DNA of 64,000 bases from Melieria omissa (taxonomy: Eukaryota > Arthropoda > Insecta > Diptera > Ulidiidae): assembly GCA_963971225.1 (NCBI GenBank), contig OZ020270.1, forward strand, positions 71,874,432 through 71,938,431, given 5' to 3'. Position numbers and translations under genes: made by a program. Shown here one piece after another: positions 22,645 through 34,118 of the stretch. Every line of letters starts with the position of its first letter. Within the stretch, counting starts at the first letter, position 1. Below the pieces are notes generated by a model. That model was given only the letters and a program-made list of their open reading frames with translations, had not been told where the DNA came from and did not search any database.

Positions 22645-24164
22645 CCCTTGTGTGCGCACCCAGGTCTGGCCAGACCATATTGAACTTTGGGTCCACTTTT
22701 AGTAAGGTTGTAGTAAAGCTATCGGGTTCATATTTCATGATATCCTCAACTGATCCTTTCTAAGCACAAAAACCAATACATGAACAAAATGTTTACAAAA
22801 ACAAGGCGAGAATCGTGCAAAACGTATTTATACCCCTTAGTTGAACCCCCTATGGTCTGGCCAGACCATGGTGTATTTTCATACAAAGTTGCCTGTTATT
22901 TTCAGTTTTTTTTGTTATTTTCGATGTAATTAGTGTCAGAATTGTTTATAAATATTTTGTTTCGTTTGTTCCTTATTCAGTTCTCTACGGAGCATAGGGC
23001 TGCAACTAGGTTTTTCCATCTGACCCGATTTGAAGCACTTTTTTCGTGCCATCTCGTTAATAGTGACATGAGTTAGCTAGCGCAAAATGTACCTGGTCCA
23101 AATGTTTTTCACTCGCCTTGGCTTTTATTTTCTTTTAGGTTAGTTAATTATAATTTTTGTTAGAAAACAATGTCTGAACACATTCAAAATTAATATTTAT
23201 CCATTGTATTCGCTGTTATATTCGTGTTTTTGGTGTCAATTTAATTACATTTCTGAAGCGAAGGAAGTATTTGTGCTCTTGTCGTGTCTGATTTTAACCA
23301 ATTGGATTGTATGTTTTCTGTGACAGAGATTGAAGGAAGCAAATGCTATTTCGAGGATAAGGTGTACATTATTTTTGAACTTCAACGCTGGAGTAACATC
23401 AGAGAGGACGATTTCTCTAAAAAAAAAATTGGTTTAAGCAGTAGCAAAAACCAAAGCTTTAGAGCAACAGAATTAAGATATTTAACTATTTATTTATTCT
23501 AAGTCATTAATTAGTTTGAATAAGCTTAACTTAAATGTTGAATACTTATCACTAAAGTTTTAATTTAATTACACAGGCAAATAATTCTCGCAATTGGCTC
23601 ATTGAATGAATACGTAGTTCTGTGGGATAATTGAATGAACCACCTGCACTTTTTAAAGTTTATGGAGGATTCATTTGTTGCTGGAGGTATCAGACCAGTT
23701 CAGCATGAACAGTAACATGTGGAGTTTGTTATGCTTGAACGGAATGTTTTAGAAGATATTTTGTCTTATTGACAGCTAATAGTTCGCAGTGTTGTGTATT
23801 AGTCAGCTACCTTTTCGACTTCAAAGCATAATTGTCAATAGTGAAAGGAATCCAGAAATAAAAATGTGTTAGATATATCAAAACACGATTTGTATATGTC
23901 CAATATAAAATCTCAATGTGTTTGAGTCATTATACTGCATTATATCCCTGCAACCACTGCATTGGTGAAGCAGTTGAGGCAAATCCATAACAACGTATTT
24001 TACGTTTTTAATTTTTTTCCTTACTATCGTATATTTTTAATTTCAAAATTTATCTATTGAAGTTGAAATTCGCTGTGTATTTTATAAATCAAGCATAATT
24101 TTACCTTTTTACCTAAATAAAAAGTAAACAAGCAACAGAAATTATTGTATTCACATTTTCTTGC
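22645..24164. mobile_element. piggyBac-like element, left part only, unit 2
   Basis: Tandem copy of 15917-17436, again cut at the unit junction. Confidence 0.6.
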
Positions 24165-24277
24165 CAGCCAGCTCTTTCTTCAGCTGGTCCACCTTCAGCA
24201 GCTCCAGTTTAACCATGTCTGCGTTTTTATAATTTTATTTTACCTTCAGTAACACAATCCGAACTTCCGACACCAAA

Positions 24278-24639
24278 TGTTACGAAAATCTACGTTTGTT
24301 TTCCAAGGTTCGTTTTGATTGTGGTTGAAAATAAAACACCTTCAATTACTCAGCAAAAATCAACAATCTACACTTGTTACAACTTTGCTCAACACAGACT
24401 CGACCCCTTGCGCTGCCACTGCTGCTTTTATACCAGTTTTCTTATCGCGCCGAAGTTTCTTGCAACTACCAATTGGAAAGCGCTCGACTATTCTCGCACA
24501 GCCCATTTCTTCGAGAACCATACTTGCCATATCGGACTATCCAAGCGAATTATACCAAATTTGCCATACTTCAAAGTGCATGCCTAAAAGTATGCTTGGA
24601 AAAGCGTTCATGCACAGCACAGAGTGCCTCTTCGTTTCA
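24278..24639 (-). repeat. Orphan gypsy 5' LTR created by the tandem duplication, unit 3
   Basis: As in unit 2: the LTR follows a short gag/leader piece directly after the unit junction at 24165. Confidence 0.9.
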
Positions 24640-25143
24640 ATATGTTGGAGCAAGTGCACCAACGTAGTTTCGCGCGCTTTTTGCACAGTGCACTTGTTTT
24701 ACTCCAAAAAAGTATTTCGTCAATTAATGAAAGTGGTTTAGATTAAAGTTAAAGGCATATTTTTCATAATATAAATGTTAGTAACCTATGTTTATTTTTT
24801 CTAATAAAAAATCGTGGTTGAAGTTATCATTTGTGATAGAGTATTTTGAGTGGCAAACACTAGTCTTCCATGGAGTACAACCTTTGAAATTCAGCCGTAT
24901 TCAATCCAGTTCTAATTGATTTTGTTTACGTGATTCATTGTGATTGTGAAATGTCAAAACTCGTTTGCTAATTTCTGCTACTCTACAGTCCAACGCATTG
25001 TTTAGGCATAATGTCGGTGTCCAAACGACATCTTTTTTTAATATGGCACAATGAAAACGTCTCTTCAAAGAAATTTTCAGCATTGGAGATGCATGTATTT
25101 GCTAATATTATTGATAAAAACACATAGTGATGAGAAATTCCAC

Positions 25144-25642
25144 GAAATAAGCAGAAAATTGAGAAACTTTGTAAGCCGGTTAGTGCAGAAGTGGAAAGCA
25201 TGTAAAAGGAACTTAATGCTTTTTGAAAAACAGAACTGCGATTGGTTAAATGGGAACCTTATGTTAGTTGAAACAGATTTTTCGTAGAGGAATATCCTTG
25301 GTTTAATATGCCTTCTTCCATACATAAAATTTTAATACATGGTACTAATATCATACAGAATGTTTCGCTGCCAATTGGTATAATATCGGAGGAAGCAGAA
25401 ACACGGACTACCGAAATTTCCGGCTGCACTATACACGTAAAACGTCGCGACAAAATACAATGGAAGACTTGGCGCACGCACTCTTGTTTTCGTCTGATCC
25501 ACTAATGTCATCATTATCAAACAATTCTTCCAGCTACGCAAAAAAGAGCATTCTATTAGATCAACAAGTGATAAATCTTCTTTCAGATACAAATATACAA
25601 TCTGAATTATCAAATTGCGATAGTAGCTCAGATTCTGATTAA
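25144..25642 (+). pseudogene. RAG1/Transib-like transposase remnant, unit 3
   Basis: Third tandem copy. It shares the T near 25224 with unit 2, which groups units 2 and 3 at this site. Confidence 0.5.
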
Positions 25643-25785
25643 CTTTTCTTCCTTGCAATAGTGTTACGTAATGTAAGAAAATAATAATAAACATCATTTA
25701 ACTGCCAAATTATTTCGATTAATAAAAAATAAAGGGAATTTGAGTTGAACTTCGTAAAATACTTTTACTACTTTACTTTTAATAC

Positions 25786-26220
25786 TGTTACGAAAATCCA
25801 AGTTCTCTGAGTTCGTTTGGATTGTGTTTGAAAATAAAACCACTTCCATTATTCAGCGCAAACGCAGTCAAAAACCAACAATCGCTTTATTTACTAATTT
25901 ACACTTGCTCTACTTTACACTACTACTATTACATGTTTCCCCATTGCTTGCTCAACACAGACTCGACCCCTTGCGCTGCCACTGCTGCTTTTATACTAGT
26001 TTTCTTATCGCGCCAAAGTTTCTTGCACATTCCAGTTGTACTTTCTATCTCGATTGTTCTAGCAAAGCTCATCACCTTTCGCGAACCATCCTTGCCATAT
26101 TGGACTATACCAAGCGAATTATACCAAATTTACCGTACTTCAAAGTGCATGCCTAAAAGTATGCTTGGAAAAGCATTCATGCATAGAAAAGCATTCAGCA
26201 CAGAGTGCCTTACCGTTTCA
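25786..26220 (-). repeat. Solo gypsy-type LTR, unit 3
   Basis: Third tandem copy, flanked by ATAC on both sides. Confidence 0.88.
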
Positions 26221-26587
26221 ATACTTTTTACTATCACTATATAATTGAGGCCCACAAATAAGAAATGTTGCCGCTTAGTTTCACTCAAGAAATGGACTGC
26301 GCTTGAACCAAATTTAAATTATATGGGCGGTGCCACGCCCCCTTATTCAATACCCGCACAATGCCCTCTGTCGAAAGAAAAAATGGTAGGTTCGTATTAA
26401 GTTTAATTGCTGTGCGACTTATACAGCTGCGGTCAAAATAATAGTAGTACGCGTACAACGAAAAAAAAATTAAGAAAAAATAATCTGCTATTCTTTACAA
26501 ATATTTACTTTGTATTTTTCCAAAGGTTTCTGGATCAAATAAATAGCGCCACCTCCATAAAACGTAAGGCATGCATTTATTTATTGA

Positions 26588-26918
26588 GCATGTCTTACGT
26601 TTTATGGAGGTGGCGCTATTTATTTGATCAAGAAAACAATGGATCGATGTGTATGTGTACGAATCTTGCAGGAAATCGTGCTACCGTATGTCCGTGAAAA
26701 AACGCCAATGCTTTGGGTCTTCCAACAGGATTATAACCTAATGCATACAAGCAAGGTCGCACGAAAGGGGCTTCGCAAGAGCAGGATTAGGGTTATGGAA
26801 TGGCTCGCACAATCACCAGACTTCAATACAATTAAAAATTTGTGGTGTGACGTGAAGAGAGCAGTTGCTCACAATAATCCTTTAAATAATAATCACCTTT
26901 GAGAAGCAGTAGACCACG
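26588..26918 (+). pseudogene. Tc1-like transposase C-terminal half, unit 3
   Basis: Tandem copy; A replaces G near 26638 without restoring the missing regions. Confidence 0.85.
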
Positions 26919-26928
26919 CCCCTAGATA

Positions 26929-29078
26929 GGGTAGGTAGGGAAGGGTGTGTGCGTGCCAAGGGCAGCACTTCCACTCGGAGGCCAAAATGGCCCATTGTGA
27001 ATCCCTTCATGGAAGATTCCGGAGCTAACCAGTGGCTCTCAGTTCGGGGCAAACCAATTCGACCTCTTGATGAAGGAGAGTAGATCCGATATTTCAACTA
27101 CTGCTGCGCAGGCCAAGTCTACCAGGAACCTTGACCCCAAGGTACGGAGTCGGCGTTCCTGCAGAGCCGGGCAGTGGCACAGGTAGTGTTGGATCGTTTC
27201 CACTTCTTCCTCATCTCCACAGCTTCTGCAGACATCACTGGACGAGAGGTACCAATTGACCAGCATAGATCCAATGGCGCAGTGTCCAGTAATGACCCCA
27301 ACATGCTGCCTAATAGAGGTTCGACTCAGGGACAGTACAAATCGTGTTTTCCTCACGGAAAGGGAAGGCCATATTGCCCGGCAGGTACTGCAATCAGTTC
27401 TGCTCCGCCATGAGGACTCGATGTAAGTTTTGCTCAACCTGTCAATACGCAAATACAGGGCAGATATCGGAGGGAGCACAGAGTTATCCACTTCGGTGAG
27501 AGGCAGGGCGACCCCCTTTCTTGCCATCTCATCCGGTGCCTCGTTTCCTGCCACTCCAGAGTGGCCCGGAACCCAGCAGAGAGTGACTCGATGATGTCTG
27601 ATGTCGCGAAGTGCAGTGCGACAACTCTGCACTACCTTTGATTTCACAGTCGCTGATTCCAGCGCTTTAAGGGCTGCCTGACTATCCACACAGATTGTGA
27701 TATCCGTGGGTGATAATCCGCTGTCGCGGATTAATTCAGCAGCTTTCCAGATTGCATAAATCTCCGCCTGAAAGATGCTACAGAGGTCCGGGAGTCTGAA
27801 AGACCGTTGAGCCCCTAGTACATCTGAGTGGAGACCAGCTCCTGTACCTTCCTCCATCTTGGAACCATCTGTGAAGATGGTAATGGAGGCGTCTCTTGTC
27901 ACACTTGTAAGTCCCCATTCTTCCCTTGAGGGAAAGGAGGTAAGTGCGCGCGACTCCAAATCCAGGTATGGAATCAGATAGTCCGTACAGGAATCTAATT
28001 GATGTTCCGTACCTGGCCTCGTAAATTACCTTAGGATCCCAGAGTGTCCATAAGCGTGCTCTTTCCACAAGTTGGCCTCTCTCAGCCTGAGAGCGCCTTT
28101 AGCGGCACAGCACTTAATGAACTGCTCTATTGGGTGGAGATGTAGAATCATCTCTAGGCCTGCCTGGGGGGTGCTTTTGACGGTTCCTGCTATTCCCATA
28201 GCCGCCAGTCTCTGCACCTTCATCAGTTGCGTCGCCAAGGACCTGGTGTCCGTAGCCGGCCACCAGACAATGGCTCCGTAACATAAGATCGGCCGAATGA
28301 TCGCTGTATACATCCAGTGGACAATGCTCGGCCGCAATCCCCACTTTTTCCCGAAGGCCTTCTGACAGACGTAGAAGGCATTCAGGCTCTTCTTCACCCG
28401 CTCTTCCACGTTGCGTCTCCAAGAAAGCTTGGAGTCGAGTGTGGTGCCAAGGTATTTCACCTCGGGTGAGAGGGTGATAGTGATGCCGCTGAGTTTCGGC
28501 AGCCTAAACTCCGGTATTTTGTATCTCCGGGTGAACAGTACCATAACCGTCTTTGAGGGGTTAACTCCTAGACCGTTATGCTCTGCCCACCTAGAGAGTT
28601 CTTCTAAGGCAGACTCCATGAGATCACTGATGGTGGAAAGAAATTTTCCAGGGATCAGGATAGTGACGTCGTCCGCATATGCTACTACTCGCAGCCTCCT
28701 GGATTCGAAGATCTCGAGGATGTTGTTTATCACAAGCAGCCACAGCAGAGGCGAAAGGACGCCCCCTGAGGTGTGCCCCTTGTGGTTAACCTCCTCACCG
28801 AGCACGAGCCTAGGCTGGAGTGAACCCTTCTGCTACTAAGCATATCGCTGGTCCACCTCACCACTTTCTCGTCCACTTCGAATTTTCTAAGTGCACTGGT
28901 TATTGCCTCTAGAGTGGCGTTATTAAAGGCCCCCTCAATATCGAGGAAAGCGGCTAACGTATACTCGACGCTCAGCGATTTTTCGATCGTCTGAACGACC
29001 TCATGCAATGCGCTGTCTACAGATTTTCCCCTGCAATACGCATGTTGCGTCCTGCAGAGTCCCCTGGACTGTGCCACT
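26929..29078 (-). mobile_element. 5'-truncated LINE with RNase H domain, unit 3
   Basis: Same insertion, with CCCCTAGATA at 26919-26928 and 29079-29088. Confidence 0.88.
27039..29077 (-). pseudogene. LINE reverse transcriptase / RNase H with three lesions, unit 3
   Basis: Frames 29077-28730, 28805-28026 and 27959-27039 together cover the same protein as unit 2. One C is lost from a C-run near 28762 (frameshift), three bases are lost near 28964 (one Lys missing), and TCA has become TAA near 28026. Confidence 0.9.
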
Positions 29079-29367
29079 CCCCTAGATAAAGATATGAAAA
29101 TTTGGTTAATTCAATGCATCGGCTCTGTGCTGCAGTAATAGCGAACAACAGTCACGCAACTAAATATTAATTTGAAGAAAAATTACGTTATTACTATTTA
29201 ACTATTAAATCTTTTAAAATGAAACACAATTTTTGCTTCATTTTTATGAAAGTAAAGCGAACTACTATTTTTTGACCGTCCATATTTTGGAGCTTTTGGC
29301 GCATTTAATTTAAATCAAACCAAACTGAGTTTAATTCTTAAATTTTCTTTTATGATTGCATTGTTGA

Positions 29368-31087
29368 CCCTTGTGTGCGCACCCAGGTCTGGCCAGACCA
29401 TATTGAACTTTGGGTCCACTTTTAGTAAGGTTGTAGTAAAGCTATCGGGTTCATATTTCATGATATCCTCAACTGATCCTTTCTAAGCACAAAAACCAAT
29501 ACATGAACAAAATGTTTACAAAAACAAGGCGAGAATCGTGCAAAACGTATTTATACCCCTTAGTTGAACCCCCTATGGTCTGGCCAGACCATGGTGTATT
29601 TTCATACAAAGTTGCCTGTTATTTTCAGTTTTTTTGTTATTTTCGATGTAATTAGTGTCAGAATTGTTTATAAATATTTTGTTTCGTTTGTTCCTTATTC
29701 AGTTCTCTACGGAGCATAGGGCTGCAACTAGGTTTTTCCATCTGACCCGATTTGAAGCACTTTTTTCGTGCCATCTCGTTAATAGTGACATGAGTTAGCT
29801 AGCGCAAAATGTACCTGGTCCAAATGTTTTTCACTCGCCTTGGCTTTTATTTTCTTTTAGGTTAGTTAATTATAATTTTTGTTAGAAAACAATGTCTGAA
29901 CACATTCAAAATTAATATTTATCCATTGTATTCGCTGTTATATTCGTGTTTTTGGTGTCAATTTAATTACATTTCTGAAGCGAAGGAAGTATTTGTGCTC
30001 TTGTCGTGTCTGATTTTAACCAATTGGATTGTAGGTTTTCTGTGACAGAGATTGAAGGAAGCAAATGCTATTTCGAGGATAAGGTGTACATTATTTTTGA
30101 ACTTCAACGCTGGAGTAACATCAGAGAGGACGATTTCTCTAAAAAAAAATTGGTTTAAGCAGTAGCAAAAACCAAAGCTTTAGAGCAACAGAATTAAGAT
30201 ATTTAACTATTTATTTATTCTAAGTCATTAATTAAATAGTTTGAATAAGCTTAACTTAAATGTTGATTACTTATCACTAAAGTTTTAATTTAATTACACA
30301 GGCAAATAATTCTCGCAATTGGCTCATTGAATGAATACGTAGTTCTGTGGGATAATTGAATGAACCACCTGCACTTTTTAAAGTTTATGGAGGATTCATT
30401 TGTTGCTGGAGGTATCAGACCAGTTCAGCATGAACAGTAACATGTTGAGTATGTTATGCTTGAACGGAATGTTTTAGAAGATATTTTGTCTTATTGACAG
30501 CTAATAGTTCGCAGTGTTGTGTATTAGTCCAGCTACCTTTTCGACTTCAAAGCATAATTGTCAATAGTGAAAGGAATCCAGAAATAAAAATGTGTTAGAT
30601 ATATCAAAACACGATTTGTATATGTCCAATATAAAATCTCAATGTGTTTGAGTCATTATACTGCATTATATCCCTGCAACCACTGCATTGGTGAAGCAGT
30701 TGAGGCAAATCCATAACAACGTATTTTACGTTTTTAATTTTTTTCCTTACTATCGTATATTTTTAATTTCAAAATTTATCTATTGAAGTTGAAATTCGCT
30801 GTGTATTTTATAAATCAAGCATAATTTTACCTTTTTACCTAAATAAAAAGTAAACAAGCAACAGAAATTATTGTATTCACATTTTCTTGTTTTTTTGACA
30901 GGCCTACACACACAAACATACGCAGACAAACACTCACACATACTAAGATATATATAAACTCATCAACAAAAATATAAAAAAATATATTAACTAGCACAAT
31001 CCACGAATATCCTCTTTTTTGCACCATGGTCTGGCCAGACCATGGGGGGTTCAAGTATGAGGTTTTAAGTGGGTGCGCACACAAGAG
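29368..31087. mobile_element. piggyBac-like non-autonomous element, complete, unit 3
   Basis: 1720 bp between TTGA (29364-29367, probably a mutated TTAA) and TTAA (31088-31091). The ends CCCTTGTGTGCGCACCCA and TGGGTGCGCACACAAGAG are inverted copies with few mismatches. TTAA targets with CCC-starting ends are the piggyBac pattern. A 22-bp palindrome (CCATGGTCTGGCC and its mirror) sits 43 bp inside the right end. No transposase frame was found. Confidence 0.65.
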
Positions 31088-31205
31088 TTAACACATATAA
31101 CTTGTTAAAAAAAATACAAAGTAAATGTTTGTAAAGAAAAGAAGATTATTTTTTCTTAATTTTCTTTTCGTCGTACGCGTGCTACTATTATTTTGACCGC
31201 AACTG

Positions 31206-31580
31206 TAGTTCAGCGCAATATTTAGGTCCCAAAACATGACTAAGAAGTAAAATGGTAGTGAATTTAATTGATATGTGACTTATGGTTCCACAGTTATCGT
31301 CTCAAAATGTTCAGAATTCCCGGTCAAATATGGCAGAGATTTCCGACATTTCCAATAGATTTTCCGGAATTTTCTTCTCGCACGAACCTGAACTGACTCA
31401 ATACGAATCGAACAAAAAAACACACCATGGAAATCGGCCAGTCCGCTTGAGCGTGATTCGCTTACACACATACATCCGCTTTCTTTTATATATATAGTTG
31501 GCAACCCTACTTTAAAGTAGGCGGACCATGCCAAATGCATACCAGTTGTCCGGTGAAACACCAGCAGTATCTGTTCCAAA
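31206..31580 (+). repeat. Dispersed repeat between the two tandem arrays
   Basis: Continues the GGCGGTGCCACGCC module (TAATTGATATGTGACTTATG). Its phrases also occur in reverse at 53090-53220. It ends at CTGTTCCAAA, next to the first 4594-bp unit. Confidence 0.6.
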
Positions 31581-31617
31581 TTTTACCACGATATCGTTAT
31601 GCATTCAAGAGTTATTA

Positions 31618-31692
31618 ATTAAGTTCCGCTAGATTGACCATTTCGCCCACTCTGTGTTGTGCCAGTCAAGAAGAAGAAGAAGTTAATCATGG
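31618..31692 (-). repeat. Right inverted end of the Transib-like element plus 3' tail of the split SINE
   Basis: 31618-31659 is the reverse complement of the end at 5337-5385 (mirror of CACAGAGTGGGCGAAATGG). GTGCCAGTCA and a GAA-repeat tail follow, as at the end of the complete SINE, then AGTTAATCATGG (31681-31692), the 12-bp flank also found at 5024-5035. Copies occur in each 4594-bp unit. Confidence 0.55.
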
Positions 31693-33178
31693 TCTGCTGA
31701 ATTGAAATCTCCATTTTTTTTCTTAAACTTTTGTTGTTTGGCAATGTCTGAGACTTAAATTTGCAATTTTCGTCATTTTTGGTGAGCTATAGGAACGAAT
31801 GTGTTGTCTAGATTTTTCAGATTTTACATTTAATCGGTAACGTTAACATTGATAATTGCAAAGAGTAACAGAAATTGTCTTAGGACCCTTTAGTTTTGCA
31901 ACAAAAACGAGAATAAAAAACGTATGTATTGCTTTTTTGCTAATTTCTCAATTTTTCATGCTGATTGCATACTTTTAGGGATAAAAAAAATAAATTTTGT
32001 TGAAAAGTAGGTGTTTAGACCACTTTTCAAATTGAATTATTATGTGAGATCGGAAGATATCGGAAAATGTAATTACATTACCTGACAAAGAAAGAATGCT
32101 TCTTAAAACCAAAAAAAGCCAGGAACATAGTTTCACATACTTTTTAGATATTTTCCCCTAAGTTTTGCCAATTTTCAGATTTTTGAAAAACTTAAAAAAA
32201 CAGAAAATATGTGTTTACAAATTTTTTTTCCCTTTAACACGAACAAACGCGCAGGGGATGACCCCTATCACAGAATAAACAGTATACAGAAGGCGCATCT
32301 GAAATAATTTTGCGATTTCATTTCAGACGCGGGCGAGAAGCAACAAAGGTGAGGAAAATGTAAAGGGAACCGAGAGAGTAAGCGCGAATTGATGTACATG
32401 CATAGATTCGATGGTTCTGGGCTTTATTCTCATTTCGACAACAACACGCAATGTTGTTGCTTTCCGCAGCAAGCCAGCTTGGCTTTGCTCGTGCACATTG
32501 AAATTGTGGTTGATTTGGCAAATCGATCGCCAAAGCAAATTCAATAGGTAGTTGCAGCACCAGAACTAATTAAACTATTTTTCTTTGATAATTAGCACAA
32601 CATTGTAGCAATAGTTTTCCACTTATTATTACTTTCTTAATTATTGGTTGTTCCAATATTTTTACACATATACTTATTTTCATTGCAGCCATTTGTACTT
32701 TTTACAACTTCTATTTTACAAGCAGACCGGAAGAACTAATAAAATTCATTGAATTTTGTTTTCTTCCGTAGTGCTACCACCTTATTTATGCGCCTTGGCG
32801 ATCGCTCAATCAATTTTTCTATGCAAACTTTGTCTGTCCACTTCTTGTTCTTCTTTGTAAAAAAGCAAGCGGAGAGCAGAGCTGTTAAAGAATGCAATCA
32901 AATGCGAATTAAATCAGTTGAAGTCACAGTCAATGACTTCAATTTTTGATTGCAGTCTTTGACTAAAGACTAAAAATTTGAATTCTGAAGTCATTTCTGT
33001 TATTCTGACTAATTAGTCATTTGGTGAAGTCACTTAATGACTTCATTTTTCAGTGAAGTCACTAAAAATATTTAATTAATTAACAAAATTAAAATTAAAA
33101 TAATTCATTCTAACAAAAGGTAGCAATCAAATGAATGTAAATTCATTTAAATGACATGATTTACTTTCAACAATAATA

Positions 33179-33920
33179 TCAGGTGTACAACTTTGCTTCC
33201 GCCGTTTTCCGATAGGTGGCTGTACCGGCTGAGGCTGGTTGAAATACGTAGATGGTAATGCCTTTGAAGTGAGTGTGGACAGTGCCTAACGAATTGTCAT
33301 CGCCGTTTCAGTGACAGTTGTTCTTGTTTTCGTATTATTCACGCTCGAAAATATCCGTTTATGTGCCCAATTCTCGCCATTTGCGGGAAGTTTTACTTTT
33401 CTGTTACAATTCGAAAAAAAAATGCAGCTGAAGCGCATCGAATGCTCTCAGAAACTTACGGTGATGCTGCTCTGAGTGAAAGAACGTGTCGGGAGTGGTT
33501 TCAACGTTTTAAAAATGGAAGAGCGACAAGACAAAGTCATCCTCCAACACGACAATGCTCGGCCTCACGTCGCAAAAGTGGTCAAAAAGTACCTGGAAAC
33601 GCTGAAATGGGAAGTCTTGCCCCACCCGCCGTATTCCCCAGATGTCGCCCCTTCTGACTTCCACCTATTCCGTTCGATGGCACACGGCCTGGCAGATCAA
33701 CATTTTCAATCCTTCGAAGAATTGGAAAAATGGATTGCTTCATGGATAGCGTCAAAAGAGGACTCCTTTTTTCGAGCCGGGATCCGAAAATTGCCGGAAA
33801 GATGGGAGAAAGTTGTCGCTAGCGACGGACAATACTTTGAATAATACATCTGTAAGCACTTTTTCGCAATAAAGCTTTTAATTTTGGAAAAAAACGGCGG
33901 AAGCAAAGTTGTACACCTGA
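33179..33920 (+). mobile_element. Internally deleted mariner nested in the hAT element, unit 1
   Basis: 742 bp with near-perfect 31-bp inverted ends beginning TCAGGTGTACAACTTTGCTT, bordered by TA at 33177 and 33921. A full mariner is about 1.3 kb; the centre of the transposase is missing. Confidence 0.9.
33403..33844 (+). pseudogene. mariner (mauritiana-type) transposase with central deletion, unit 1
   Basis: The first part reads KKNAAEAHRMLSETYGDAAL and CREWFQRFKNG (N-terminal helix-turn-helix). A deletion then joins it, out of frame, to the C-terminal part (33476-33844 frame): VILQHDNARPHVAKVV with the second catalytic Asp, HPPYSPDVAPSDFHLF with the third, and LPERWEKVVASDGQYFE at the C terminus. 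The first Asp and linker are lost. The C-terminal third is close to Mos1-type transposases. It is inactive, though the DDD-type C-terminal fragment is well kept. Confidence 0.9.
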
Positions 33921-34118
33921 TAATTTTTTGAAATTTTTGTCCGAAAGGAAACCTCGACGAGGCGTATTTAATAGCGTTGCAAACGAAAATAACCGTTTCA
34001 CGGCATCTGAAGAAGGTAACGGTGTGTTATATTTTAAATACGCTTTTTTAATTGTTGGATAGCGATTCAGCATTGTTATCGATTTAGACTTATGTCAAGC
34101 ATAAAGTGAATTGACTTA

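Larger units (their letters stand above)
17437..24164. repeat. 6.73-kb tandem unit, copy 2
   Basis: Head-to-tail with copy 1, 6728 bp. It is the only copy with an unbroken LINE frame. The solo gypsy LTR at 17550 is left because the unit starts in gag. Confidence 0.95.
24165..30890. repeat. 6.73-kb tandem unit, copy 3
   Basis: About 6726 bp. It ends at CACATTTTCTTG (30889) and runs on into unique sequence, so it alone keeps the whole piggyBac-like element and, beyond it, the right end of the Tc1-like element. It has the most private changes: a 4-base insertion near 30233, one lost C near 28762, three bases lost near 28964 and a nonsense change near 28026. Confidence 0.95.
12971..31205 (+). 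mobile_element. Tc1-like transposon opened by nested insertions and tandem duplication
   Basis: Left inverted repeat 12971-13067 (CAGCTGCGGTCAAAATAATA) and right inverted repeat 31109-31205 match over about 97 bp, each bordered by TA. Inside are a transposase remnant, a LINE, the transposase C terminus and a piggyBac-like element. The span is 18 kb only because the tandem array duplicated the left part twice; left inverted repeats recur at 19697 and 26424. Confidence 0.85.

Noticed and set aside
33361..33657. 98-residue frame as an intact mariner transposase
   Set aside because: Only the first third is transposase; after the deletion it reads the wrong phase of the C-terminal coding region.
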